Below, in pieces: positions 6,430 through 16,903 of a stretch of DNA of 64,000 nt. The DNA comes from Escherichia sp. E1V33 (GTDB lineage: Bacteria > Pseudomonadota > Gammaproteobacteria > Enterobacterales > Enterobacteriaceae), in assembly GCF_004211955.1 (NCBI RefSeq), contig NZ_RHJI01000005.1:124001-188000 (forward strand). Reading direction: 5' to 3'. The translations under genes and the position numbers were made by a program. The number at the start of each line of letters is the position of its first letter. Position 1 is the stretch's first letter. The notes below the pieces were generated by a model. That model had not been told where the DNA came from. It was given only the letters and a program-made list of their open reading frames with translations, and ran no database searches.

Positions 6430-7727
6430 TGGAGAGAGCATGCCGGAATGCCTGCTTCATTCACAATTTGCGTAAAACCTGCCAACGAACACATGCCCTG
6501 CGCGTTTCTTTCGCCACACTCGGCCAACGTTAGCTTCACTTCACCCGGCGGTGTTTTTAGCGACAGCGGAGTTTTGTCACGCATCTGCTGTAGGGTCTGG
6601 AATACCAGCGATACCTGAATCCACTGGCTGTTATCACTAAGTCGCCGCCAACGTTCAAAAACCAGCTCGCCCCCCGGTGGGGTATTATCCGGCTGACCTG
6701 GTAGCGTCCAGCTAAGCTCTAACGCGCCCCCCAGATTCGCCAGATTAGTGTCGTGTCCGGCAATAAATAGCAGTGAAGTGGGTAATGTCACGCCATAAAC
6801 CTGTTCTTGCGTGTTATTTGGCGTCAGCGCCATCAGAACCAAATCCAACAACGGCGTGGCGCGACTACGGGCAACCTCTGGTGTCCGTTGCAGCAAATAA
6901 AACTGCGCATTATGCAGACTTAGCAAGGTGTTCCACTGGTGTGAATCCGTAATTCGCCCCCAGCCAGGTTCCGGCATTCCCTGCGCCTGTTGCAGGAGAA
7001 ATATCTCCGTCAGCATTGAAGCCAGGCTTACCGCACCGGTCAGAGTTACATTGTCATCACTCACTTTGAGTTCGGACGGCAATGCCTGAGTCAGCGTACA
7101 ACTTTCGTCCTGATTGTCTTGTTTCAGGCACAGTTTTGATTGTTGGAAATTGAGAACCTGCTCCAGTTCGCGAAATGCTGTTTGCCGATGCTCGGTAAAC
7201 TCAGCTATCGATCCCCCTGCTCTACTGAGAATAGTCGCGGTAACGTTGGTCTTATCCAGTTGGCAAACGCCAGTTTTAAGGGGATTAAACAGGGGATCGG
7301 GCTGGGAAGTATTTGGCTGGGTATGGACTGTAATCCTACAGTTGGGTGCCAGCCCGGCAGCAAAGGCTTCTCCTGTTTTACGCGTACGTTCATCGACATC
7401 CGCAATAATCGCAACCTGATCAGGTTTCGGGCAGCCATTTTTTGCCAGCAAACCGTCAGCGACCAGGCGTTGGCGTTGATAATGCCCAAGATAAGTGACC
7501 AGTTCACCGCCACGCGGGGTCAGCCAGCCCAATTTCACCGGCCAGTCAGGCCATGTGTCTGGAGTGACATCCTGCATGAGTGGCGTGGCTTTAGTGGGCG
7601 CACGCACGCCATGACGGCTGACAATCACTACTCGCTCCAGCTTCAGTTCCGACTCACTCTGAGCGAATGCAGAGGGCGAGGTTAACGGAATCAGAAGAGA
7701 TAAAAATGGGATCAAGATCGCTTTCAT
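6417..7727 (-). CDS. appA: Periplasmic pH 2.5 acid phosphatase / phytase AppA
   Basis: This histidine acid phosphatase removes phosphate from phytate and other phosphoesters in the periplasm. The first 22 residues form a signal peptide ([16 protein letters not shown]...AFA). The catalytic RHGVRAP motif lies near residues 38-44 and the HDTNL proton-donor motif near residue 326. Cysteines for the usual disulfides are present. At 436 residues it is four longer than K-12 AppA: after IPACSL it continues HQDK and stops inside cspH. It also diverges visibly from K-12, for example around [12 protein letters not shown]. The start was chosen at the signal peptide; an upstream in-frame ATG adds ten unlikely residues. 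Confidence 0.95.
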   Translation of the reverse strand: MKAILIPFLSLLIPLTSPSAFAQSESELKLERVVIVSRHGVRAPTKATPLMQDVTPDTWPDWPVKLGWLTPRGGELVTYLGHYQRQRLVADGLLAKNGCPKPDQVAIIADVDERTRKTGEAFAAGLAPNCRITVHTQPNTSQPDPLFNPLKTGVCQLDKTNVTATILSRAGGSIAEFTEHRQTAFRELEQVLNFQQSKLCLKQDNQDESCTLTQALPSELKVSDDNVTLTGAVSLASMLTEIFLLQQAQGMPEPGWGRITDSHQWNTLLSLHNAQFYLLQRTPEVARSRATPLLDLVLMALTPNNTQEQVYGVTLPTSLLFIAGHDTNLANLGGALELSWTLPGQPDNTPPGGELVFERWRRLSDNSQWIQVSLVFQTLQQMRDKTPLSLKTPPGEVKLTLAECGERNAQGMCSLAGFTQIVNEAGIPACSLHQDK

Positions 7728-7760
7728 CGATATGTTTCCGTTGTTCATATCCGACATTAT

Positions 7761-7788
7761 TGCCTGATGCGACGCGTCGCATCAGGCC
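7761..7788 (-). repeat. REP element between appX and appA
   Basis: CCTGATGCGACG followed directly by CGTCGCATCAGG (7763-7786) is a perfect 24-bp palindrome of REP type. It lies inside the 81-bp appX-appA gap, so it may separate oxidase and phosphatase mRNA levels within the operon. Confidence 0.85.
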
Positions 7789-7808
7789 TAAGTTCGTTGT
7801 GCGCCAAG

Positions 7809-7901
7809 TCATCCCTTCAGGCGCGGATCCAGCCATACCAACACAACGGTAGAGAGCGAACACATCAACAAAATGCCGACGAACCACAATAGATACCACA
7901 T
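7809..7901 (-). CDS. appX: AppX, small accessory subunit of cytochrome bd-II oxidase
   Basis: This 30-residue membrane peptide (MWYLLWFVGILLMCSLSTVV with a basic end DPRLKG) is homologous to CydX. It consists of one transmembrane helix and stabilises the heme centres of the AppC/AppB oxidase. The ATG (7899-7901) lies 12 bp after the appB stop codon, with AGGAG-type bases in the gap. Operon order appC-appB-appX-appA is as in K-12. Confidence 0.92.
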   Translation of the reverse strand: MWYLLWFVGILLMCSLSTVVLVWLDPRLKG

Positions 7902-7913
7902 TGTTCATGCTCC

Positions 7914-9050
7914 TTAGTACAGCTCATGATCGTGACGGCGAAGAGTTTCAGTCGTCATACGACCCCACATTTTGTAGTAGCTCCATAGAGTGTAGAGCAA
8001 CACTATTGGCAAAAATATCAGTACAATTACTAACATAATGCTAAGTGTCAGTTGGCTGGAGGTACTGTCCCACACGGTCAGGCTGGATATCGGACTGATA
8101 CTCGAAGGCATAACAAATGGAAACAACGTAACGCCAGCGGTGAAAATCACGCCAAATTGCATCAATGACGCCATCAGAAATCCCCAACCGGGGCGGCCAC
8201 GATAAATTGCCATCGCCGTCAGTAACGGGCAGAAGAAACCGAGCAGTGGGAAGATCCACAAGACAGGTGATTCGACGAAGTTATTCATCCAGGCGCCTGG
8301 CAATACCGCCACCATTTTCATCAATGGGTTGGACGGACCGTTGACATCCTGGGCGAGTAACACAAAGCCATCAATACCGACCCACAGCCAGTAACCCGCC
8401 AGCAAAAAGCAGAGCATCACCAGCAGCGCGGCGCGTTTGGTCGCCAGTTGTGAACGCAGATGAATAGCGCCGACGGTTTTCAGCTGTAACCAGACGCCCC
8501 CTTGCAAAATCACCATACCCAGACTGAGCAAGCCGCATAATAAGGGGAATGGCGTCAGCAACTGCCAGAAGCTACCGAGATACTCCACGCGTAATTGTGG
8601 CGTGAAGCTAAACGGCACGCCAAGTAACAAGTTACCGAACGCAATACCAAAGACCACTGGCGGGACCAGACTACCAATGACCAGACCGGCATCCCACATT
8701 TTGCGCCAGCGGGCATCTGCTATTTTGCCGCGATAATCAAAAGCTAACGGGCGGAAGAACAGCGAGCACAGCACCAGGATCATCGCCACATAAAAGCCAG
8801 AAAACGCCGCTGCATAGACTCTGGGCCAGGCGGCAAATAATGCCCCACCTGCAAGGATTAGCCAGACCTGGTTGCCTTCCCAGTGAGCGCCAACGCTGTT
8901 GATCACTATCCGGCGTTCATCATCGTCACGCGCCACCAGTGGCAGCAGACAACCGATCCCCATATCAAATCCGTCGGTGACCATAAAGACCACCAGGATG
9001 ACGCCCATCAGCAGCCACCAGATGAACCGTAATGTTTCATAATCAAACAT
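7914..9050 (-). CDS. appB: Cytochrome bd-II ubiquinol oxidase subunit II (AppB)
   Basis: AppB is the CydB-like subunit of the second bd-type quinol oxidase, which reduces O2 to water at the end of the respiratory chain when oxygen is scarce. The protein has 378 residues and about nine membrane helices. The N-terminal [14 protein letters not shown] and [21 protein letters not shown] region, with [18 protein letters not shown], is the CydB signature. It follows appC by 11 bp and precedes appX. Confidence 0.97.
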   Translation of the reverse strand: MFDYETLRFIWWLLMGVILVVFMVTDGFDMGIGCLLPLVARDDDERRIVINSVGAHWEGNQVWLILAGGALFAAWPRVYAAAFSGFYVAMILVLCSLFFRPLAFDYRGKIADARWRKMWDAGLVIGSLVPPVVFGIAFGNLLLGVPFSFTPQLRVEYLGSFWQLLTPFPLLCGLLSLGMVILQGGVWLQLKTVGAIHLRSQLATKRAALLVMLCFLLAGYWLWVGIDGFVLLAQDVNGPSNPLMKMVAVLPGAWMNNFVESPVLWIFPLLGFFCPLLTAMAIYRGRPGWGFLMASLMQFGVIFTAGVTLFPFVMPSSISPISSLTVWDSTSSQLTLSIMLVIVLIFLPIVLLYTLWSYYKMWGRMTTETLRRHDHELY

Positions 9051-9061
9051 GACTCTCTCCT

Positions 9062-10606
9062 TTACCCCTGTTGCTGCGCGGGTTGTTCACTCTGCATCGC
9101 ACTCGGCCCCAGACGGGCGTATTTCTGCATCAGGTAGACTTCGGCGATTAAGAACAGGGTGTAAAGCCCTACGATCATGATCAGTGAGAAAGCCAGTTGG
9201 CCCGTGGTTAATGCAGAGTGCGCGGAGTAGGTCGGTAAGATGTCCTGAATCGCCCACGGCTGACGACCAAACTCGGTCATAAACCACCCGGCTTCAATGG
9301 CTATCCACGGCAGCGGCAAACTCCAGAGCGCCATTTTCAGCACCCAGCGACGTTGGTCGATTTTGCCGCGCAGCGTCTGGACGAGCGCAATCAGCATCAC
9401 CAGTAACAGCAACGAACCACAACCAACCATGATGCGGAAACTCCAGAATACCGGCGCAACCTGCGGGATTGCGCCACGCATCGCCGCCTGGTACTGCGCA
9501 GCAGTGACATGATTCATATCCGATGCATAGCGGGAGAGCAGCATGCCGTAACCGAGATCGCCCTCTAACTCGCGAAACGCCTGTAGTACATGCGGCTCGC
9601 GGTTGCCCTGCGATATCTCCTGCATTAACAGCCAGGCTATGCGTCCGCGTTGCAGTCGTGGGTAGGTTTCGGCCATCAAATTTTTCAACCCGGGAACAGG
9701 TTTATCCAATGAATGAGTGGCGAGGATCCCTAACAATGCCGGGATTTTAATGGCAAAAGCGTTGCGTTCTTGATCCTGTTCTGGCCAGGCAACGAGATGG
9801 AACGGCGCGGGCGCCGGTTCGGTTTGCCACTCCCCTTCCATCGCCGCCAGTTTTACTGGCTGTACTCGTGCGACTTCATATGCCGAGCTGTCTCCGAGTT
9901 GCAGCGCGCCTATTATCGCCAGGGTCCCGAAGACAGAACCGATGGCAAACGAGCGGAGTGCAACGTCGCGCTCCCGCCCACGCAGCAAATACCACGCACT
10001 GATCGCCATAATGAACATCGCCCCGGTCACATAACCTGCCATCACCGTGTGCACAAATTTCACCTGGCTTACAGGGTTAAAAACCAGATCGCTGAAGCTG
10101 GTCATCTCCATACGCAGAGTATCGATATCAAAATACGCTCCGGTCGGGAACTGCATCCAACCATTGGCATTCAAGATCCACAATGCGGAGATATTTGAAC
10201 CGAATGCCACCAGCCAGGTCACCAACAGGTGTTGGTATTTATTCAGGCGTTGCCAGCCGAAGAAGAACAGACCAACAAAAGTGGATTCGAGGAAGAAGGC
10301 CATTAATGCTTCCATCGCCAGCGGTGCGCCGAAAATGTCGCCCACATAGTTGGAATAGAATGACCAGTTAGTACCAAACTGGAACTCCATCGTCAGGCCG
10401 GTGGCCACACCGAGAGCAAAGTTGATACCGAAGAGCTTACCCCAGAAACGCGTCATATCGCGGTAGATTGTTTTGCCGGTAACCACGTAAATAGTTTCCA
10501 TGATGGCCAGCAAAAAAATTAGCCCCAGGGTAAGGGGCACAAATAAAAAGTGATACAGCGCGGTCAGCGCAAACTGCCAGCGCGATAAGTCAATTACATC
10601 CCACAT
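9062..10606 (-). CDS. appC: Cytochrome bd-II ubiquinol oxidase subunit I (AppC)
   Basis: AppC is the CydA-like, heme-carrying subunit (514 residues). His19 in the first helix, a His near 186 and Met near 393 correspond to the heme b/d ligands of CydA. The quinol-binding Q loop follows helix 6 and is of the short type. The gene starts an operon appC-appB-appX-appA. The 136-bp gap after hyaF holds its promoter region. In E. coli the operon is induced by AppY and ArcA under oxygen limitation and stationary phase. Confidence 0.97.
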   Translation of the reverse strand: MWDVIDLSRWQFALTALYHFLFVPLTLGLIFLLAIMETIYVVTGKTIYRDMTRFWGKLFGINFALGVATGLTMEFQFGTNWSFYSNYVGDIFGAPLAMEALMAFFLESTFVGLFFFGWQRLNKYQHLLVTWLVAFGSNISALWILNANGWMQFPTGAYFDIDTLRMEMTSFSDLVFNPVSQVKFVHTVMAGYVTGAMFIMAISAWYLLRGRERDVALRSFAIGSVFGTLAIIGALQLGDSSAYEVARVQPVKLAAMEGEWQTEPAPAPFHLVAWPEQDQERNAFAIKIPALLGILATHSLDKPVPGLKNLMAETYPRLQRGRIAWLLMQEISQGNREPHVLQAFRELEGDLGYGMLLSRYASDMNHVTAAQYQAAMRGAIPQVAPVFWSFRIMVGCGSLLLLVMLIALVQTLRGKIDQRRWVLKMALWSLPLPWIAIEAGWFMTEFGRQPWAIQDILPTYSAHSALTTGQLAFSLIMIVGLYTLFLIAEVYLMQKYARLGPSAMQSEQPAQQQG

Positions 10607-10742
10607 GCGAACTCCTGTAGGCGAAGAGAGAGGGTAATAACCCTTTAATAGTAGAACCCTCTTTTTATCCTTACAGTTTGTAGGTACTTGTATTCGCTAA
10701 TTGCGATATTCACAGGACCGAAAGCGATATTTGCCGCCATTT

Positions 10743-11600
10743 TTACTGTTGCGCGCTTTCCGTCAGCCACTGGCAAACCTCGCCGAGACGCTGTGCAGAG
10801 TCCACCAGATCTTCCGGCGCTGCCAGTACAACTTCGGGTATCGGGCAGATTTCATAACTCTCAAGCAGAGGGCCTTTTAAGGTGTCCATACAGCGTAAAT
10901 GCCAGACATGGCGTAATCCTGTGGCATTGATATAGCTCTCGCCGTAGCCAATGGTCCGAATCTGAATATTGCCCGGTCCGCAAAGACGTGACAGAAAAAG
11001 CCGGTCAGCTTCGCTGATGGGTAACTGCGTCAGGTTAATACTGTGCGGCTGCGCATCAGGGTTACGTACATGCGCCAGTAACTCATGGGCCAGCGGTAAG
11101 CCATTCATCAGGCCATCGATGGGGGGCGGTAATAGCGAATCTGTCGGCAGCGCGTTTTGCGTTGCCGCCTGCCACAACGCCAGCGGCGCGCAGCCAGCCT
11201 CCAGTTTGTCCTCCAGCAACTGTTCGCCGCGACGTCTGCGTACACGCCATAATCCACAGAAGATCGCCTCCTGAATTTCACTTTCACTGCCGTCAGCGTG
11301 CTGGATGCGCACTGACACTTCCCCTTCCCCAAGCAGCGTATTGATGAAATGACGATCGTCGGCGTTGAGATTTAACAGCTCGACTGCCAGCACCTCGCCC
11401 AGCGGCGGCTGGCGTTGGCTTAGTTGATGTTGCAACTCGTTTAACAGCGCAATCACTTGCGGGCTATGCACACACTGCTCCAGTGCCGCCATACTCGGTT
11501 CATCATTCACCAGACAGGTAATCGGCAGTGGATTCATACTGAAACTGTCGTCGCCAGGTTGTGTTCCCGGCCCCAGCAGATGGAAGAAAGTGTCGCTCAT
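10743..11600 (-). CDS. hyaF: Hydrogenase-1 maturation protein HyaF
   Basis: This 285-residue cytoplasmic protein of the HupH/HyaF family is thought to help assemble the small-subunit iron-sulfur clusters or protect them during maturation. The ATG at 11598-11600 overlaps the hyaE stop as ATGA. The sequence carries the family stretches [24 protein letters not shown] and [18 protein letters not shown] possible in-frame extension upstream overlaps hyaE and is not used. It is the last gene of the hya operon. Confidence 0.95.
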   Translation of the reverse strand: MSDTFFHLLGPGTQPGDDSFSMNPLPITCLVNDEPSMAALEQCVHSPQVIALLNELQHQLSQRQPPLGEVLAVELLNLNADDRHFINTLLGEGEVSVRIQHADGSESEIQEAIFCGLWRVRRRRGEQLLEDKLEAGCAPLALWQAATQNALPTDSLLPPPIDGLMNGLPLAHELLAHVRNPDAQPHSINLTQLPISEADRLFLSRLCGPGNIQIRTIGYGESYINATGLRHVWHLRCMDTLKGPLLESYEICPIPEVVLAAPEDLVDSAQRLGEVCQWLTESAQQ

Positions 11601-11995
11601 GAGGCACGCTCCTGTTGCGGTTCGACAAGCCCGCGCATCAGGTTTATCAGCTCCGCCCACGGGTGAATGCCGTTCAACACGCCGCGATAACTACCACCAG
11701 TAAACACCAGGGTGGCGGGAAAGCGAAAAACACCAAAGCGATCGCCAATGGCTTCGCTCTGCTCAAGGTCAGCAATCGCCACCTTCCACGCATAGTCGGG
11801 AAACTCGCGCAGTAGCTCGCCGATCATTACCGGATTGTCGCTGACTTCAGGCGTACGTTTTGGGTCACTGCTTAACAACACCACGCTGTCTGGCGTTTGC
11901 GCAAGCCAGTCATCAAGACTGGATTCACTGACTGGCGTCCAGCCTCGCGCCAGCATTCGTTGCCACAACGCATTAAAAGGAGAGTCATTGCTCAT
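11597..11995 (-). CDS. hyaE: Hydrogenase-1 chaperone HyaE
   Basis: This 132-residue thioredoxin-fold protein lacks the CxxC active site. Family members bind the Tat signal peptide of the hydrogenase small subunit HyaA and hold back its export until cofactors are inserted. Start and stop each overlap neighbours (hyaD, hyaF) by four bases, so translation of the set is coupled. Confidence 0.95.
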   Translation of the reverse strand: MSNDSPFNALWQRMLARGWTPVSESSLDDWLAQTPDSVVLLSSDPKRTPEVSDNPVMIGELLREFPDYAWKVAIADLEQSEAIGDRFGVFRFPATLVFTGGSYRGVLNGIHPWAELINLMRGLVEPQQERAS

Positions 11996-12579
11996 CCCTG
12001 CTCCTCCAGCCTCATCCGATACTGGCGCAAACGAACGCCTTCATAATTTTCCATCGACAGACAGTCATAATTGAGGCAGCGCAACTCCTCAGTCGGTTGC
12101 GGCACAATACCCCAGGCCGCCAACTGTACCAGCGCCGCCTGTTCCGCAGCGGGCAGTTGCTTCCGCGCCAGTTCGCTCAGGCTGCCGCCGTAGTCGTCGA
12201 GCATCGCGGGTTGCAGGCCGACGAGAGCAATATGTGCTGGCAGATGCCCGCGAATATCCGCCAACGCCAGCACTTCAGAGAAACTATTCTGGTGCAGGCT
12301 CATTTTCTTCGCGCTGAGATATGCCGGAATACGCTCTCCGGCATAGGTTCGTAGCGTTCCTGGCTCCAGCCCGTAATCAATGGCATCGAGAATCAACAAA
12401 TGGCTGGCGCTTTCGACATAGCCCAACAGGTTCAGTCCTTGGGTGCCGCCATCAACAATCTCGACTTCATCGGGCCAGTGGTAATGGGCATACAACCGCT
12501 CTGCCACCCGCACGCCGAAACCTTCATCGGCCCACAGCAGATTTCCCAGTCCCATCACCACCACACGTTGCTCACTCAT
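11992..12579 (-). CDS. hyaD: Hydrogenase-1 maturation endopeptidase HyaD
   Basis: HyaD is a 195-residue nickel-dependent protease of the HybD/HyaD family that removes the C-terminal peptide of HyaB after nickel insertion. The N-terminal [15 protein letters not shown] carries the first acidic metal ligand, and [10 protein letters not shown] the second; the histidine near [12 protein letters not shown] is the third. It overlaps hyaC and hyaE by four bases each. It acts in the cytoplasm before Tat export. Confidence 0.96.
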   Translation of the reverse strand: MSEQRVVVMGLGNLLWADEGFGVRVAERLYAHYHWPDEVEIVDGGTQGLNLLGYVESASHLLILDAIDYGLEPGTLRTYAGERIPAYLSAKKMSLHQNSFSEVLALADIRGHLPAHIALVGLQPAMLDDYGGSLSELARKQLPAAEQAALVQLAAWGIVPQPTEELRCLNYDCLSMENYEGVRLRQYRMRLEEQG

Positions 12580-13286
12580 GAACGCCCCTTGTTGCTTTTG
12601 ACTTTAAAAAATTTGTGGCTGCGGTAGCCGTTCACCATGGTGGAGATCACCGTGTCGTCAGACATAATGTCTTCACGCAGCGCCATATAGACATGACCAA
12701 TCACAAAAGCGCCAATTAGCCACATCCCCAGCCGATGCCAGCTGTGAATATCCATTGAGTTGCCGCCCGTCCAGTAGAAAAACTCCACCACGTAACGGAA
12801 CGGTGTGAAGATAGCGAATTGACTATGTTCGCTGAACAGCGCAAAACCGGTGACGATCATAAAAACAGACATCAGGAAATAGCCGAACATCGCGGCCTGG
12901 GCGATGGGGTTATGACCAATATCAGTACTCGGGCGTTTTGCCAGAAACAGATACCAGCGGATTTCATACCACACGCCCAGCCACCAGCTTTTACGCCATA
13001 CGGGCACGATGAACAGCTCCCGTGAGTAGCGATTACCAACAAATGCCCAGTAGATCCGCATCAGCAAGACTACGGTAAAAATCATCCCGGCACTGAAGTG
13101 AATTAACCTGATGTACCCCATATAGAACAGATACGTCGCCTCGCCGCTGACCGAAGGCAGCGGTTTGCCGATAAAGTAGCCAGTAACCATCAACACTGCC
13201 ATGCACAGCACTGTCAGCCAGTGCCATATCCGTACAGGCGCTTCAAAGACATAGTGGCTGACAACGTTGTCGCTTTTCTCTTGCAT
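12576..13286 (-). CDS. hyaC: Hydrogenase-1 cytochrome b subunit HyaC
   Basis: This 236-residue membrane di-heme cytochrome b anchors HyaAB and passes electrons from H2 to the quinone pool. Four main membrane segments carry histidines typical of heme ligands ([27 protein letters not shown] and VIGHVYMAL). The extreme C-terminus reads [11 protein letters not shown], slightly different from and one residue longer than K-12. It starts 18 bp after hyaB. Confidence 0.96.
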   Translation of the reverse strand: MQEKSDNVVSHYVFEAPVRIWHWLTVLCMAVLMVTGYFIGKPLPSVSGEATYLFYMGYIRLIHFSAGMIFTVVLLMRIYWAFVGNRYSRELFIVPVWRKSWWLGVWYEIRWYLFLAKRPSTDIGHNPIAQAAMFGYFLMSVFMIVTGFALFSEHSQFAIFTPFRYVVEFFYWTGGNSMDIHSWHRLGMWLIGAFVIGHVYMALREDIMSDDTVISTMVNGYRSHKFFKVKSNKGRS

Positions 13287-13304
13287 GATGATTCTCCTTC
13301 GCTG

Positions 13305-15098
13305 TTAACGCACCTGCACGGAGATAAGCTCGCTGCCATCGTCGCCCAGCACGTGAGTTGAACAGGCGAGGCACGGGTCGAAGCTGTGCAAAGTACGCAG
13401 GATTTCCAGCGGCTGTTCAGGAATAGCCATTTTGGTGTTCATCAGCGCCGCTTCGTACGCACCAATTTGCCCTTTGGGATCGCGCGGGCTGGCGTTCCAG
13501 GTGGTCGGCACCACACACTGATAGAGATCAATCTTGCCATCGCGAATGGCGGCCCAGTGACCTAACGCCCCGCGCGGCGCTTCGGTAAAGCCGACGCCCC
13601 TGCACTCTTTCGGCCAGGTAGCAGGCTCCCATTTGTCAGTGGAGGCGGTGGCGAGGTTGCCGTTTTTCAGGTTGGTCATCAGCTTGTCGAAGAAGTATTG
13701 CAACTTACCTGCAGCCCACTGCGCTTCGTGTGCGCGGCACAGAATGCGGCCCAAAGTTGACTGGATGCCGGTAAGCGGCAGGTTCAGTGCCGACATCATA
13801 CGATCGACAGACTCAACGGTTGCCGCATCACCTTTGTGGTAAGCGATCAACGTGCGCGCCAGCGGCCCCACTTCCATCGCATGACCGCGCCAGCGTGGTG
13901 CTTTGATCCACGAGTAGCGTTCCTGTTCATTCAGTTGCTGAATGTTAGTATCACTGCCTTTGACATCGCCGGGGTTGTACCACGGATCAGTAATACCATC
14001 GAACGGATGACGCCCGACCCGATCGTCGGGATAACGATACCAGGCGTGATCGACAAATTCCTGCACCTGCTGCGGATCCACTAAATCTACTGGCAACACG
14101 TTTTTGAAGTCGCCATTAATTACTGCGCCGCCAGGCATCAACAAACTTTTCTCACCAAAGTCGTTGGCGATATCGGGGAACGCGCCGTAGCTGAGGACGC
14201 ATTGATCCGAAAGGCCCGTGCCGATTTCGCTCCACGGTTTGTTGAACTGACCGATAGCTAAGGCATCGGGGATCATCACGTTGTTAATAAAGTCTGCCGT
14301 ACGGGTAATGATCGACTGCACCAGGTTCAGGCGTTCCATATTGACCGCCCCGACCGCGCCGCTTTCATCAATGTTAATTGCGCATGGCATCCCGCCGACA
14401 ATCCAGTTCGGATGCGGGTTTTTACCGCCGAAGACCGCGTGGATTTTGACAATTTCGCGCTGGAAGTCGAGGGCTTCAAGATAGTGAGCAAAGCCCATCA
14501 GGTTGGCTTCTGGCGGCAGTTTGTACTGCGGGTGGCCCCAGTAACCGTTGCGGAAGATCCCTAACTGCCCGCCTTCAACAAATTTCTTCAGTCGGTTTTG
14601 TACGTCGAAGAAATAGCCAGGGGATGATTTCGGCCATGAGGAGAGACTTTGCGCCAGTTCGGACGTTTTGCGCGGATCGGCTTGCAGTGCGTTTAGCACG
14701 TCGATCCAGTCCATCCCGGCGAGTTGATAGAAATGCACCAGATGATCGTGGCACCAGAGAGTCGCCAGCATAATGTTGCGGATAATATTGGCGTTGTCAG
14801 GCACTTTAATACCAATGGCATCTTCGATGGCGTAAACCGAGGCCAGGGCGTGTACGCCGGTGCAGACGCCGCAAATACGTTCAACGAACGCCCACGCATC
14901 GCGTGGATCGCGCCCTTGCAGGATGATCTCCAGCCCGCGAAACATCGTGCCGCAGGAGACGGCATTGGTTATCACATTCTGATCGTTGATATTTACTTCA
15001 CAGCGCATATGGCCTTCGATGCGCGTAATCGGGTCAACCACCAGGCGGCGTCCGGCATTGTTGATGGTGTATCCCTGAGTTTCGTACTGAGTGCTCAT
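13305..15098 (-). CDS. hyaB: Hydrogenase-1 large subunit HyaB (NiFe active site)
   Basis: HyaB is the 597-residue catalytic subunit of the periplasm-facing uptake hydrogenase 1. The two cysteine pairs that hold the NiFe centre are RICGVC near residues 76-79 and DPCLACSTH at 574-582. The last 15 residues after His582 form the peptide removed by HyaD. It starts within the hyaA stop region (ATGA overlap). It partners with HyaA and HyaC. Confidence 0.98.
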   Translation of the reverse strand: MSTQYETQGYTINNAGRRLVVDPITRIEGHMRCEVNINDQNVITNAVSCGTMFRGLEIILQGRDPRDAWAFVERICGVCTGVHALASVYAIEDAIGIKVPDNANIIRNIMLATLWCHDHLVHFYQLAGMDWIDVLNALQADPRKTSELAQSLSSWPKSSPGYFFDVQNRLKKFVEGGQLGIFRNGYWGHPQYKLPPEANLMGFAHYLEALDFQREIVKIHAVFGGKNPHPNWIVGGMPCAINIDESGAVGAVNMERLNLVQSIITRTADFINNVMIPDALAIGQFNKPWSEIGTGLSDQCVLSYGAFPDIANDFGEKSLLMPGGAVINGDFKNVLPVDLVDPQQVQEFVDHAWYRYPDDRVGRHPFDGITDPWYNPGDVKGSDTNIQQLNEQERYSWIKAPRWRGHAMEVGPLARTLIAYHKGDAATVESVDRMMSALNLPLTGIQSTLGRILCRAHEAQWAAGKLQYFFDKLMTNLKNGNLATASTDKWEPATWPKECRGVGFTEAPRGALGHWAAIRDGKIDLYQCVVPTTWNASPRDPKGQIGAYEAALMNTKMAIPEQPLEILRTLHSFDPCLACSTHVLGDDGSELISVQVR

Positions 15099-16213
15099 GC
15101 CTGTTTATCCTCGTTGCCCGGCTGTTGTTCTGCTTCTGCAAGTTGCTGGTTATGACGTCTACGCTGGTCAACGGCGCTGGCGACGGCATGTACGCCAACA
15201 GCCGCAGCCACCACGCCAAGCGCGGTTAAACCGACGGTATCGGCGGTGGAGTGAGTCCCCATTTGCGGAATATCAACCACGCGGCTGTAGAACGAACCGC
15301 GATCCCAGAAGCCATTTTCAGAACAACCAAGACAGCCGTGACCAGACTGGATCGGGAAGGAAACGCCATCGTTCCAGCGGGTAGAGGAACAGGCGTTATA
15401 CGTAGTTGGCCCTTTACAGCCCATTTTGTACAGGCAGTAACCTTTGCGCGCTGCGTCATCATCCCAACTCTGCACAAACTCACCGGCATCGAAATGGGCG
15501 CGGCGGTAGCATTTATCGTGAATACGCTGACCATAGAACATCAACGGACGACCCATTCTGTCGACATCCGGCAGGCGATCGAAGGTCACCATGTAGGTAA
15601 TGATGGCACTCATCACATCCGGGATCGGCGGGCAACCTGGTACTTTGATAATGGGTTTGTCGGTAATGACTTTGTCGATAGGCGTGGCCTGTGTCGGGTT
15701 AGGTCGCGCAGCTTGTACGCAGCCCCAGGAAGCGCAGGTTCCCCAGGCAATTATCGCACTGGCCCCAGCCGCTGCGCGTTTCAGTTTTTCAATAAACGGT
15801 CGGCCACTGCTGATGCAGAACATCCCCTGCTCGCCCAGCGGCGGATTGCCTTCTACCGCGAGGATATATTTGCCGTGGTATTGGGTAATGATGTCTTCAA
15901 AGACTTCTTCTGCCTGAGTTCCGGCGGCAGCCATCAGAGTATCGTCGTAGTCGAGAGAAATAAGGGAAAGAATGACATCCTTCGCCAGTGGGTGAGCGGA
16001 GCGGATAAAAGATTCGGTACAGCAGGTGCATTCCAGACCGTGGATCCACACCACCGGAATGCGCGGTTTATTTTCCAGCGCCCAGGCAATCTTTGGCGCC
16101 ATCCCCGCACCTAACCCCAGCGAGGTTGCAGCCAGACTGCAATATTTGAGAAAGCTGCGCCGGGTGACCCCCTGACGCCGCATGGCCTGGTAAAATGTCT
16201 CCTCGTTATTCAT
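15095..16213 (-). CDS. hyaA: Hydrogenase-1 small subunit HyaA
   Basis: HyaA is the 372-residue iron-sulfur subunit. It begins with a Tat signal peptide containing TRRSFLK (residues 17-23) and ends with a C-terminal membrane helix. The segment ECTCC and the later WGTCASWGC supply the six cysteines of the special 4Fe-3S cluster that makes this enzyme oxygen-tolerant. Further cysteines bind the medial and distal clusters. The start at 16213 gives the K-12 length. It opens the hyaABCDEF operon. Confidence 0.97.
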   Translation of the reverse strand: MNNEETFYQAMRRQGVTRRSFLKYCSLAATSLGLGAGMAPKIAWALENKPRIPVVWIHGLECTCCTESFIRSAHPLAKDVILSLISLDYDDTLMAAAGTQAEEVFEDIITQYHGKYILAVEGNPPLGEQGMFCISSGRPFIEKLKRAAAGASAIIAWGTCASWGCVQAARPNPTQATPIDKVITDKPIIKVPGCPPIPDVMSAIITYMVTFDRLPDVDRMGRPLMFYGQRIHDKCYRRAHFDAGEFVQSWDDDAARKGYCLYKMGCKGPTTYNACSSTRWNDGVSFPIQSGHGCLGCSENGFWDRGSFYSRVVDIPQMGTHSTADTVGLTALGVVAAAVGVHAVASAVDQRRRHNQQLAEAEQQPGNEDKQA

Positions 16214-16617
16214 ATCGCACGTCTCTTCTCCTTGCGACACCAGCAGGACGCCGGGCGCTTATGGTCGGCAAGCGACGTCCCTGTAGCAAGGCAAACCATC
16301 GTTTTACGTGAGAGGCTGAAAACGAAAGCTCATCCTTCTGCACTGGCGCACGTCGCCAGAAAGTATTGTTAATAAAGCGTAGTGAAACTTTTGCACAAAA
16401 CAATACAAACTGTGTGGATTTGTCTTTTAGCGATAAAAATGGACCTTATTTTCCTTAAGGTCTGGCGCAGAAGGATTACGAGCCCATTTTTATGGCGATA
16501 GAATGTGCAAATTGCTGTTATTTCACACGATCAACACGCATTTGTCTGTTTTTCAAGCAAACAAACAAATTAGGGGTTTACACGACGCATCGGGATGTTT
16601 ATAGTTCGCGTCATTCC
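16214..16617. promoter_or_regulatory. Divergent control region of hyaA and serT
   Basis: This 404-bp gene-free stretch holds the hya operon promoter (leftward) and the serT promoter (rightward). It is AT-rich around 16360-16450, where ArcA, IscR and AppY act on hya in K-12; I could not place those sites with confidence. The serT promoter is annotated separately. A 65-codon minus-strand frame here (16206-16403) has no family resemblance. Confidence 0.6.
16577..16605 (+). promoter_or_regulatory. serT promoter (sigma-70, stable-RNA type)
   Basis: TTTACA (16577-16582) and TATAGT (16600-16605) are separated by 17 bp and lie 13 bp upstream of the tRNA. A GC-containing discriminator (TCGCG) follows the -10, as expected for stringently controlled tRNA promoters. 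Confidence 0.85.
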
Positions 16618-16705
16618 GGAAGTGTGGCCGAGCGGTTGAAGGCACCGGTCTTGAAAACCGGCGACCCGAAAGGGTTCCAGAGTTCGAATCTCTGCGCTTC
16701 CGCCA
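16618..16705 (+). tRNA. serT: tRNA-Ser (anticodon TGA)
   Basis: This 88-nt class II tRNA has a 7-bp acceptor stem (GGAAGTG with CGCTTCC), a long variable arm (CGACCCGAAAGGGTTCC), a T arm AGAGTTCGAATCTCT and an encoded CCA end. The anticodon loop CTTGAAA gives TGA, reading UCA codons. Position between hyaA and yccA matches K-12 serT. Confidence 0.98.
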
Positions 16706-16713
16706 AATAAGAT

Positions 16714-16745
16714 AAGGGGTTAGCTAAATGCTAACCCCTTTTTCT
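16714..16745 (+). terminator. Intrinsic terminator of serT
   Basis: AAGGGGTTAGC (16714-16724) pairs perfectly with GCTAACCCCTT (16730-16740), with a short AT-rich loop and a following T-run. Confidence 0.9.
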
Positions 16746-16818
16746 TTTACCTGTCAAAATGCTATACCCCATTCAGTGGCTTAACCATCCTCTGCTAAAC
16801 CTGTTTCAGATCAAATGC

Positions 16819-16833
16819 GTAAAGATGGGTAAA
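16819..16833 (+). promoter_or_regulatory. CpxR-type box upstream of yccA
   Basis: GTAAA-GATGG-GTAAA is an exact match to the CpxR consensus GTAAA-N5-GTAAA, 71 bp upstream of the yccA start. K-12 yccA is a reported member of the Cpx envelope-stress regulon. Confidence 0.75.
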
Positions 16834-16903
16834 ACCTCTGGGTAGCTTTCAGCATTATCATTATGCTGCTTCATTAATTACATCTGTCATAGAGAGTGAC
16901 TCA

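Noticed and set aside
15251-16114. 287-codon plus-strand open frame inside hyaA
   Set aside because: Antisense shadow of hyaA, whose cysteine and Tat motifs prove the real frame.
16618-16705. serT as an integration site for a mobile element
   Set aside because: The sequence after serT runs straight into its terminator and yccA as in K-12, with no duplicated tRNA end or integrase.
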